From Toxotes chatareus (lineage: Eukaryota; Chordata; Actinopteri; Toxotidae): a stretch of DNA of 64,000 bases. The notes under the pieces were generated by a model. That model saw nothing but the letters and a program-made list of their open reading frames with translations, had not been told where the DNA came from and made no database searches. Positions 37,701 to 49,100 of this stretch are shown here, in pieces (the first letter of the stretch is position 1; the number at the start of each line of letters is the position of its first letter). A program made the position numbers and the translations under genes. The stretch lies in assembly GCA_016801885.1 (NCBI GenBank), contig JAFBJY010001503.1, positions 62,001 through 126,000 on the forward strand. The letters are read 5' to 3'.

Positions 37701-38640
37701 AAAGGGTTCATAAAAATTGGTTTCGGGAAAGGGTTTTTCCTTTTGGAAAAAAAGGGGTTAAAAATTTTTTTAAAATTTTAAAAAACAAACATTTGAAAAA
37801 TTTAAAAAACCCTATCTTTTTGGGAAAAAAAATGTAAAAATATAGGGGTTTAAAATTTTTTTTTAAAAAAAATTTTTTTTTTTTAAAAGGAAAAATAAAA
37901 ACATTTGGGAAAATAAAAATTTTACAAAATTTTAAATCTAAATATTTTTGGGCCCCTTTTTGATCCGTTTCAAAAAATTTAAATTTATTTTTGGAATTTT
38001 AAAAATTTTAAAGCCTTTTTTAAAAAGGAAAAAAAAAAAAATGGGGGTCCCTTAACAATGGCCTGGGGAAAGGGGCTTTTTTTCCCCGAATTTTTCTTTT
38101 TGGGAAAAACCCAAAAAATTTTTCCCTTTTTAAAATTTTTTTTTTTTAAAGGGGCCCTTTTTTTAATTTTAAAAATTTTTTCCCTCAAAAACCCCTGGGT
38201 TTTAAAAAAAAGGGGCAAAAAATTTTTAAATCCCTTTGGGCCCAAAAAGGGTTTTCCGGGGGAAAAATTTTTTTCCAAAAACCCCACCCTTTTTTTTAAG
38301 ATTTTTAAAAATTTTTCAAAAAATCGTTTTTAAAATTTTGAAATTTGTTTTAATATTTTTTTGTTTTGCTTTGGGCCCCGGGTTCCCGGGAAAGGGTTTT
38401 AAAAAAAAGGGAAAAAACCAAAATTTTTGCTTAAACTTTTTCCAAAATTTTTAATGTGTTTTAAAAAAAAATAAAATTAACCCTTTAAGGGAACTTTGTT
38501 TTAAAGGGATTTTTTTTATAATAAAAATTTTTTAAAAAAATTTTTTGAAAATTGTCAGGGGAATTTTTTAAAAAACGGGCCCCAAAATATTTGGAAAAAA
38601 ATTTTTAAATGTATTTGCACAAATAAAAGCAAAAAAAAAA
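34756..38640. other. Homopolymer-run artefact zone, right edge of the abnormal block
   Basis: Same texture as 2611-5285: chained runs of A, T, G and C with almost no isolated bases. Onset at about 34756 and end at about 38640 are both sharp, and sequence to the right is clean. Frames here (K/F/G/P-rich) are not genes. Confidence 0.75.
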
Positions 38641-38689
38641 AATCAACAGGATGGTGTTTGGTGGTCATTTTCCCATAAAACTAAATAAT

Positions 38690-38965
38690 TTAATGAATAA
38701 ATTTTAATTCTAAAAAGTGTAAATTAAACACATTTTGAGTGTTAGGTGTCAACACTGGAGAAGAGTTTAATTTTGAAATTAACTAAATTTTAGAGTTACA
38801 CTCAGTGAGGGATGAGTATTTTAACAACAGGAGGAGTTCAAGTTAACTCTGTTTCAGAGTTAAAAATTCAACTTCAGGAATAGTTATTTTAACTCTGTCA
38901 CAGAGTCTATTCGATGGTCACACATGTTCACTCAGATTGAGCTGATTTTAACACAGTTTATTCCA
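38690..38965. repeat. GAGTTAA/AACTCTG-rich short repeat region
   Basis: First clean sequence after the noisy block. Short words GAGTT, AACTCTG and their complements recur many times in about 270 bases (for example AGTTAACTCTGTTTCAGAGTT near 38841-38861), giving several local inverted repeats. Probably a MITE-like or simple repeat; family not identified. Confidence 0.5.
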
Positions 38966-39647
38966 GAGGCTAAAATTAGCTGTGTGTGCAGTATTTCCAG
39001 CTTTACACATGAACTTATACAAAAATAAACACTAATGTAGTGATGAAGAAAAGTGTCCATGTAACATTTAGGGCTTGACCATGGTTCCTGGCTTTTGGGC
39101 TCTCTCAAAGTGACTTTATAACCTCTCCAACTACAATGTTTGGATTCACAGATGAAATTCAGATGCTCCTCTGTGGTCCGGCTAAGACTCTACAATGCAA
39201 GACACTCCATTGATCTCTTTACATTATTCATCCAATTCACCTAAACACAAATTAAACACAAGTTTTTATCTTTGTTTTTTCTCAGATCTTTCAGATAAAC
39301 TGTGGCAGCATTTTAGTTTGAACTGAATCAGCTCAGTTGTCTCAAGATTCAGAGAAAGACAAAACACTGATGTTTACAATGATGCTTTTAATGTGAAAGA
39401 GAATGATTAGAATCTTAAAAAGTAAAAAGTCAGCAACATTTTTCTCCTGTAATAATCGTAGCTTCCATCTTTAAAGGACTGGAAGAGGAAGAAGTTTACA
39501 AGGAATCATTTAGAAGAGTTTAACAAATAAACTGCTTTAATACATGAATCTGAAATGGTGTGTGTGAGTGAAAGAGACAGGCATGTACAGACTGAACTAT
39601 CTGTTCAACAGTGAGAGAGTTTCTCTAACAGGAGGAGACTCTCTCTG
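38966..39647 (-). other. Probable 3' UTR and flank of the NLR gene
   Basis: Lies directly downstream (- strand) of the B30.2 stop codon. No open frames of note. A - strand AATAAA (TTTATT on +) lies near 38957 and could be a polyadenylation signal about 690 bases past the stop, but others could serve. Confidence 0.4.
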
Positions 39648-40198
39648 CTACACTCTACACAGAGACACTGAGAAACCAGATGACAAGAACCCAAACCCAT
39701 GACACAGAGGTTCAGTAAATGTGGTGCTGAAGGTGTAGAGGTGGATCAGTGAGTCAGAGGAGACTCTGTAGAAGGACAGAGAGCCAGCAGGGCAGTCCAC
39801 ATACACTGCTACTCTGTCAGAGACAGACGAAGATGATGAAGAGGAGGAGGAAGAGGAGACAGGTGTCATTCTGTTATTGTGGCAAACACAGTAACCACCT
39901 TCAGAGCAGAACAGACTCCAGGACTGATCGTTCCATCCAAACAAACAGTTTTCTCTGTCTCCTTTCCTTCTGATTCCTCTGTAACTCACTGATATATCAA
40001 CTCCTCCTCTCCACTCAACCTCCCAGTAACAGCGACCAGTCAGACCATTACTACACAGCAGCTGAGGCCACGGGTCAAATCTGTCTGGATGATGAGGATA
40101 TGACTGATCCTCCTCCACATGTGTCACCTTCCTGTTGTTGTCAGACAGTTTGAGGTTTCTATTTACTGTGTTTGTGTCAGTGTTGAGTTCACAGAAAT
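39648..40198 (-). CDS. NLR terminal exon: B30.2 (PRY-SPRY) domain
   Basis: Acceptor TCTCCATCAG precedes 40198. The frame begins FCELNTDTNTVNRNLKLS (PRY) and continues with the SPRY core GRCYWEVEW, ISVSYRGIRRKG, LFGWNDQSWSLFC, then DRVAVYVDCPAGSLSFYRV and PLCHGFGF, and stops at SVSLCRV. The 183 codons fit a complete B30.2 domain. Residues just before DRVAVYVD form a run of 11 serines coded by mixed TCN codons (about 39838-39870), an unusual low-complexity insert in the variable loop. B30.2 domains of TRIM and NLR proteins bind protein ligands through such loops. Confidence 0.9.
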
Positions 40199-43100
40199 CT
40201 GATGGAGAAAAGAAGACACAACACAGCTGCAGTTATTGATCTATCACCTGATCATTGATTGACACTTTGAAGATGGCTGAATGTGAGCTGCTTTCATTTC
40301 AGGAATCAAATGAAAACCACACTTACACTTCCTCAGACCTGGTCTCAAGCATCGGACTCCACCAGGCTCCACCCTGAAAGGAGGAGGGGGGTCAGACCAG
40401 CATGTTCTCTTTCAGCATGCAAACATGGACATTACGTGGCTCTCATACACAGATGCTTTGATTATTCTGTTCATTCAGCAAAGAGACAAAGGACCTGGAG
40501 TCCTTATCTTGGAATTATACGGAGCAGGGAGGTGACAAGGAGGAAAGATTTCATCATTTGTCTTCTCCATTTGATATAACTTTTGGTGTCAGACACAACA
40601 AAAGATCTCAGAATGACAAGATCAGGATCTCAGAGAGGTTCAGCTGATTATTGATCATGGATATTTTAGAAGACAGAGACATGATCAGAGACCTGATTTC
40701 ATTTCCTCCTTGGTTTGAGACACTGGCAGATGAATGTCTCTGAGCAGTGTAGATGGTCTTATTATTGTTGGGATGTTATTATTAGTGTGTCAGCACTGAA
40801 CAGGTATCTAAAGTCTTTGGGGTTGTTGTGGTGAAAGCACTCTGAGTGCTCAAAGTGGCTCTGTTGGTTCAGGAGCAGTTCAACCAGCTGCAGCTCAAAT
40901 GTTTCCACACTGGCTTTGTGCTGATGCAGCATGAAATCCAGTCTGAGAAAGTCCTGCTCAGGTCACAGAAAACAGCTGACCACACCTGATTTAATGATTG
41001 TCACATATTTTCTCTTAAATATGACACACAGTGAGTCATGATGAGATACTGCAGTCAGAATTAGAGAAAACCCCCCTTTGTGTTGTTGTTAAATTCTCAG
41101 CACTTCTGTAGAGATCTGTCATCAGCTGTGGCACACTAAATGTTTCCAGCTCTTCCTCCTCTATCACACACTGTCTGTGGCTGCAGCAGGCCTCTCCATA
41201 CCTGAGGGTGTCCAGTCTCCAGTGTGGATCCTTCAGTCCAGCAGACAGCAGCTTCACTCCTGAGTCTCCTGGATGATTGTAGCTCAGGTCCAGCTCTCTC
41301 AGATGGGAGGGGTTGGAGCTCAGAGCTGAGGCCAGAGAAGCACAGCTTTCCTCTGTGATGAGACATCCTGACAGCCTGCAGACACACAACATCACACAGG
41401 AACCCTCTGTCAGCACCTGCTGGTCTGTTTTGTTGTTCTTTTTTGTTTCAATGTATTTTAGGCAAATTCCTTAAACATCACTTGTAGGATTAGAAAAATC
41501 TGAAGCAAAAACACGAGAAATTCTAAATAATAATAAATGAGTCTAGAAAGTTCTGCTGAACTTTAGTAAAATTTACTTTAAACAATCCTATACAAGTTGA
41601 CTGTTTATCCACTGATGTAAATCAGATCAAATCTTCAGCTAAACAGGTTGATGGATCCTTACCTGAGAGTCTCCAGGATACAGTGTGGACTCTTCAGTCC
41701 AGCACACAGAAGCTTCGCTCCTGAATCCTGCAGATCATTGTTATTCAGGTCCAGGTGTCTCAGACTAGAGGACTGGGAGCTGAGAACTGAGGACAGAGCT
41801 TCACAGCTTCTCTCTGAGAGGTTACAGCTGCTCAGTCTGAAGAGGAAACAATTAAGAAAAAGTCAAATAACATTTGCATTGAAAGGACAATCAAAGGAAC
41901 AAAACTCTCAGTTTGCTCATTTCTCAACAATTTGGAGACATGACAGTTAAATATTAGATTAGATTCAACTTTATTGTCATTACACATGTACAGGTACAGG
42001 GTAACGAAATGCAGTTTAGCATCTAACCAGAAGTACAAAAGCAGAAAGTGCAGCATCTAAGTGTATGTACAGATATACAAATAGATAGGTAATATGAACT
42101 TACTATACAGATAAGTTTGTAGTACTCTACAGATGAGTTGTGCTGCTGAATATACAGTATGTACACAAAAAAATACTGTGAACATCATTTACAATGAGCG
42201 CTTAATTGAAAGAACAGACTGGTGATGCAGGTTGTAGGAAAGTGTGGAGATGAGGAGGTGTGAGGAGTGTGGGTGGGGGGGTGATGGGGGGTCGTGGGGG
42301 GGGCAGGGTTGGTGTGGGAGGTGGGGGGTTACAGGGGGGCTGAGTTCAATAAGGAAACATCTGTGGGGAAAAAGCTGTTCCTGAGTCTACTGGTTCTTGT
42401 GCGGAGGCTGAAGCGCCTCCTGGAGGGCAGGAGGTTAAACAGAGTCCTTGAGAATGCTGCAAGCTTGTCGCAGGCGTTCCCTCTGGACGGGAAGTGGAGT
42501 CCCTGTTATGCGTTGGGCAGTTTTCACCACCCACTGCAGTGCCTTTCAGTCAGCGACTGAACAGCTACCATACCAGACTGTGATACAGCTAGTCAGGATG
42601 CTCTCAATCACAGACTGGTAGAAGTTCACCAGAACAGCTGAGGACAGGTGGTTCTTCTTCAGTGTGCTCAGGAAGTAGAGGAGCTGGTGAGCCTTCTTGA
42701 CCAGGCTGGAGGTGTTGGTGGACCAGGACAGGTCCTCTGTAATGTGGGTCCCCAGGAATTTGAAGCAGGAGACTCATTCAACAGCCATTGATGTGAATGG
42801 GGCTGTGCGTGCCTCTTTTGACCTTCCTGAAGCTCCTTTGTCTTGCTGGTGTTCAGGAGCAGGTTATTGTCACCGCACCACGTGGCCAGGTGCTGTACAT
42901 CCCTGCAGGTAGTCTCATCGTTGTTGCTGATGAGACCAATCACTGTGGTGTCATCTGTAAACTTGATAATGGTGTTGGATCCATTTACAGGCACACAGCC
43001 CTGTGGTACGCCGGTGCTGAGTGTGGTGGTGGAGCAGATGTGGCCTGACCTGACTTGCTGGGGTCTGTTAGTCAGAAAGTACAGAAGGAGGTGTCGATGC

Positions 43101-46100
43101 CCAGTTCTCCAAGTTTAGTGGTCAGCTTGGAGGGGATGATGGTGTTAAATGCCGAGCTGAAGTAGACAAACAGCATTTGGACTTAGGTGTTGTTGTCCAG
43201 GTGTGTGAGTACAGAGTGCAGAGTTGTGCATACTGCATCTTCTGTGCTCCTATTGCTGCGATAGGCAAATTGGTGAGGGTTCACTGTGGGTTTTGTTTGT
43301 TTTCACATTGAGAAAATCATGACATTGCAGTCCAGAAGTCTCTTACTACTGTTGATGCAGAGTCGTATCTCCTCTAGTTTGTTCACCAGTGACTGTATAT
43401 TAGCGAGGAAAATGCTGGTTAGAGAGAGCTGGTGCTGTGTTGTTTTTAGCTTAGCTCTTAGCCCTCCGCGCTTCTCCCGTCTCTTTTTACGATCTCGACA
43501 CTGCCTCTTCCGCCCGGCTGGTTAGAGTGCGTAGACTTGGCTGTTCTGGAGATCTCGGGGATGAGTCGAACATCGGCGATAAAGCTTTTGGAGAAGCGTA
43601 GGTTGATATCCAAAAGCTCCTGTCGGGTGTACGATGTTAAAGCAAGGCTGTTCCGTATGAACAAACCCGAGATGAGCAGGAAAACTACTGCAGTTTTGCA
43701 AAAACTGGGAGACGCTGAGCCTCACGCTGCACACGCACCGCCATCTTGCAAAATTTGACACATATGACACAACCAGTAATAAACAGACATGTACAGTCAA
43801 GGCCGTAATGATTTGGACAGGTAGACATGTTATGTTCTTCAGCATATTCACTTTAAAATATAATAATGGATACTACAGTCGATGACTACGAAGGATTTTA
43901 CACTAAATATTAAATCTGATGAGTTTATTTCACTTCATGTGTGGGCTATTTGTCCAGTTACTTTTGAACCACTAAAAGAGCTGAATCTGCCACACAGTTC
44001 TTTCTATACTGATGTCAACCTGCTCAAATTAAAGCTGAGACTTGGCTCTTTAATGTAGGACCCATTATTTTAATTCAGATTCCATGTGATGAAGCTCAGA
44101 GCCTGAAGAACAATAACTGTCCAAATACTTAAGGTCTTGACTGTAACTGTTAATGTTGGCATCTGATTCAATTTAGTTTGAATCCTCTGATAAAATTCTT
44201 TATTAGTTGTAAGTACAGGGCAGCTGTGTCTCAGCAGGTAGAGAGGTTTCTCCATTAATCACAGCTCTTCTCCTGTCAACATCAAGTGTCCTTAGGCTAA
44301 AAACTTCAACCTAAAACCAGCCCTGATGGCCAGACCAGCACCTTGTATGGTAGCTGGCTGCCATCAGTGTGTGTGAATGGGTGAATGAGAGGCAGCATGT
44401 TAAGAACTGGTTCTATATAAACGCAGCCATTTACCAGTTTTTCGGTTTAGTCTGTGAAATCTGAGTCATGATTTTTGAGTCTGAGCATTTTGAAGCTCAA
44501 GCTGTCTCCATCATTACTGTGTTCAGTTACCATGGTCACAACTGTTTACTTGTTGACTCACACACTGATCACGTGACTTTGCTCTGCAGTTAAAAAACAG
44601 ACTGATCCTCAGTAAATCCACTCATTAGAAACTCTGAACCGCTCACGCAGCATTAACATTAGCACAGCTACCTGTCCTCAGAAGCTGACTGACTAAAATC
44701 CTCTTCAGTGTCTGGGTTTATCTTGAGAGGAGAAGCTAAAACGTGGGATAACAGTGATATTTCATTAGTGAACAGAGGAAGATCTAGACTATCCACATTA
44801 ATCCTCAACTTACTCCTTAATTGAGAACACAATAAATTGTTTGTAGAAGGATTATGAATTCATTAACATGTCCATTCACCTGTTTTCCACTTTTTCATTC
44901 CATTTTTATTTCTTGTAAAACAGTTCTCATTTCATCTTTTTAGGTTGAAATCTTGGTTTCATAGTAAAATAAAAGGTTGTCAGTGAATTCTTTGACTGAT
45001 ATCATTGACACTGTCACGACAACATCTAAACCACATAAAAAAGCATAAATAAGTTTGTGTATCTCAGTCAGAGTTCATATATGTGATGTCTATAGAATAT
45101 GAAGCTGAATCAGAGAAAAATAGAGTGAAACAAAGATTTACAAACTGTGAAAATCATTAGATTGGGCCTCTCTAAAGTCAGCATTGATGGACTCTGCAGT
45201 CATTTCACACAAACTGGAACTTGATCTGACCTGAGAGTCTCCAGGGTACAGTGTGGACTCTTCAGTCCAGCAGACAGCAGCTTCACCCCTGAATCCTGCA
45301 GGTCATTGTTACTCAGGTCCAGGTGTCTCAGACTAGAGGACTGGGAGCTGAGAACTGAGGACAGAGCTTCACAGCTTCTCTCTGAGAGGTTACAGCTGCT
45401 CAGTCTGAAGAGGAAACAATGAAGAAAAAGTCAAATAACATTTGTGTTGAAAGGACAATCAAAGGAACCAAACTCTGTTTGCTCTGCAGCTCACAGCAAA
45501 CTAACAGATCTGCATTTGAAAACTGGGCTAAACATCAAAAACAGATTTGTTCAGTGAAGCAGAAACATCAGCTCTTTATCCACCTGCTAACCAATGAGGA
45601 GTTTCTACATTGATGATCATTGTTCATTGGCTCTGATTCAAACCCTTTCTGTTTTATTCTCAACAAGTTGGAGACATTCAAGACATTCAGTTCGATTTTA
45701 TTTGTATAGCACGCTCCACAATCAAAATTGTTTCAAAGCACTTGTTAGAATGGCTGTTCTGATGACAGAGACACTCTACAGGAAAGATGTGTCTGCACAT
45801 GTGCAGACACATAGATTTCGTCATTTTCCAACAGCAGCACAGGTACATCAGCAAACCAAAGGTGAGGCCTAACCAGCAACCACCACAGATTTAAAGTTGG
45901 CGCTCTTTTATACTGTCTTCTGGTAGGTCCACTTGGATGCATGCATTGGCAGGTGTTCCCAAATATACGGTCATATACGGCGAAAACAGGACAGGGAAAG
46001 GTAAGTGTTAAATCCTAACTTAAACAATATCTGTTCTTCAGGCACTTGCACTACTTGCACCTAGGGCTGGGCGATATATCGATATAAAAGATATATCGAT

Positions 46101-49100
46101 ATATTTTTAAATGGGATATGAAATTAGGCCATATCGTATATATCGATATAGTTCAAACTTGCGCTGTGATCCTTGATCCATCCAGTGCGCATGCGTCACT
46201 ACGTGTGCAGCCTGTTACGTCAGCTCCCGATTTTCTTTCACTTTTATTCTACTTTTCTTATCTTTGAGGCACTTTTCGTTATTTTTCTTTAATACGTTGG
46301 ATTACTTTCTTTGCATCACACTGAGACATGTGGGTTGTGAGATTTTTGGAGCTTTTGTTTGCCGTTATTACTTTTTTTTTCGTAGCGACGCAACAACAAC
46401 ACCACATGGCCCGCATTGTTTACACCAGGGATCAGCTGTTAGACCTCAAGCCGGCTTTTTCACTGACAAGGCAAGAGGAGATCCCTGTTGAAATTTGGCG
46501 CAAGACACACCGGGGATGCAGAGGAAACAAAAAGTTACGGAGGAAGAGGGAGGCTCTGAAACATCAAAGGAGAAGTATTAAGCCGTGTCTCCCCTCTATC
46601 ATCATGGGGAACGTAAGGTCCCTCGCAAATAAGATGGACGAGCTGATGGCGCTGGCCCAGAGTCAGAGGGAGTATCGTGAGTGTAGTGTGATGTGCTTCA
46701 CGGAGACATGGCTGCAGCAGGATGTTCCTGATGATAACGCTACCATCAGGGGCTTCCACATGGTCCGTGCCGACAGAGACTGCGTCAGGAGCGGTAAGCG
46801 CAAAGGAGGAGGGCTTGCCATTCTGGTGAATAATCGGTGGTGTAACCCCGCTCACATCACCGTGAAGGAGCGCATCTGTGGCCCGGATGTTGAACTGTGT
46901 GCTGTCGGAATTCGTCCATATTATCTGCCCAGGGAGTTTTCTCATGTTATCATGGTGGCAGTTTATGTTCCCCCCTCTGCAAACCCAAACACCGCGTGTG
47001 ACGTCATTCACTCTGCAATAGCCCGGTTACAGACTCCGCACCCGAGTGCATTCATTGCTATCTCGTGTGACTTCAAAAAATTTCCCTACGGGAATTAATA
47101 AAGTTTTTTCTGATTTCTGATACAAGCAAGCTGCTAACCTGGAGCTCTCAGCACCGCTTCCAGAGCTGAATGGGTGGCTGAGGATGCAGTGCTTCGGTCA
47201 CATATTACACTTGGCTATTGGTGTTTTACTTTGTGTTTTATGCTGCTATTTCGACCAGGTCTCTGTTGAAAAACTGATTGTTAAATAGAGGTTAAATAAA
47301 TTAATCGTGACATGTGACATGTCATATTTGGCTTTGACTTTGACTGAACATTTGCTCTCACTTTGTGATAAAAATATCGGGATATATATCGTAAATCGAT
47401 ATTCAGCCTGAAGATATCGGGATATGACTTTTGGTCCATATCGCCCAGCCCTACTTGCACCATCCTTCACATAACTGCTAGAAGTTCCACAAAGCTGCAC
47501 TTACACCAGTGTCCATCAATTTTGGACAGTCAGCTGAGAAACAGAGTCTAATGCACCTCCTCTCCCTTCCAGATGGAGCCGAGTGGCCACCACTGCATCT
47601 GAGGGATATGGTGTATTAGACCGAATGCTCGGTGCTCTACTGTGTTAACTGTCAGTGTCAGTGTGTTCATTGATTGGTTGCTCTGTTGTGTGATATGTTG
47701 AAGCGTGAGTAAAGAGCTGAACTGTACCGCAGCCTCGCCTCCGTATGTATGTGTTTATGTATAGGCCTACATATACTGTATTAGTAACACAGTTGTGCTA
47801 TAAGAGACTACACAATATAAGGTCACAACAGTGTGTTCTTCTGCTCTGTCTCAATTCTCCTACATTCTTTTCTTCGTCGGCTAATTATCCACTGTTCAGT
47901 AATTAATTCACCAGTGGTGCTCAAGCACTTACAACTCTCTTTTCTTAGCGACTTTCTCCAAAAAAAAAACCAAAAACACAACTGTGTTCACGCTTTTCAC
48001 TTCTGCTTGTTACTTTAGCTTATCAGCTAGTGATGGCTTCTCTCTTCTCTCTCCTGCTCTCTCGAGCCCCTCCCACCGTAGCCCCTATCCTCACCCCAGC
48101 ACCTTCCAGGCAGCCGGTAGGCCAGGGGTGGCTGGATGACTATCTGAAGTAGGAAGTGCAGACCTAAGCAAAAGCCCACGGTTCACCACCAACCTGCTCG
48201 CGCGCTTTCAAATAGGTTCTCCCCACTCAGAGACACACCTGCTGAGAAACCAACTCTCAGACTGGTTATTGGCAGCTCTATTTTCAGAAATGTGAAATTA
48301 GTGACACTGGTGACCACAGTCAAATGCACTCCTGGGGACTGAGAGGGCAATGTTGAATCCTATTTAAACTGCTGGCTAAGGATAATTGTAAATATAGAAA
48401 AAATGTTATTCATGTCAGTGGCACCCGACTACACCAGTTGCAGGTCACTAAAGTTAATGTGGAACAACATGGGCTTTGTAGATAATTGGCAGACTTTCTG
48501 GGGAAGACCTGGTCTGATTAGGAGAGGTGGCATCCATCCTACTTTGGACAGAGCAGCTGCCATATCTAGAAATCTGGCAGAGTTTATTAGAGGTCCAAAA
48601 GCATGACGACCCAGAGTTGAGATCAGGAGGCAGAGTTGCAGTCTTACACACTTCTTTGCGCTTCCATTGGAACAGTCAACCACCCAAAGCCCCATGAAGA
48701 CTGTGTCTGTCCCCCTACCACCTAAATTCTTTATTAAATCAAAACTATACAGAAGAGGAGTTAGTCATAAAAACCTAATAAAAATTAAGACCACCAGTGC
48801 CGACAAACAACAATTGGAGAATTAAGAGAGAGAGAACATTAGATTTCTGTCATCCAAATCTGTTTTAGTAAATGATTTAATTTCAGACTATCATTTTGAC
48901 TTATTCTGTCTCCCTGAAACCTGGCTATGTCAAGATGATTATGTTTGTCTAAATGAATCCACTCCTCCCAGTCACTTTAATGCTCACATTCCAGACCAAG
49001 GAGATGGAGTGGCAGCCATTCACTCAAGTCACTCAAGTCTCTTAATCAACCCTAAACCTAAACTTAATTATAACTCATTTGAAAGCCTTCTTCTTAGTTT

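Noticed and set aside
34919..38454. Similar frames of 66-109 codons at the right edge of the block
   Set aside because: Same artefact as at the left edge; no start context, motif or splice signal.
41036..41201. C-terminal 50 residues of the frame running past the last LRR exon
   Set aside because: It follows a GT donor that joins perfectly to the 47-bp exon; it is intron.
46535..47011. 158-codon - strand frame
   Set aside because: Shadow of the LINE endonuclease frame on the + strand, which carries clear motifs.
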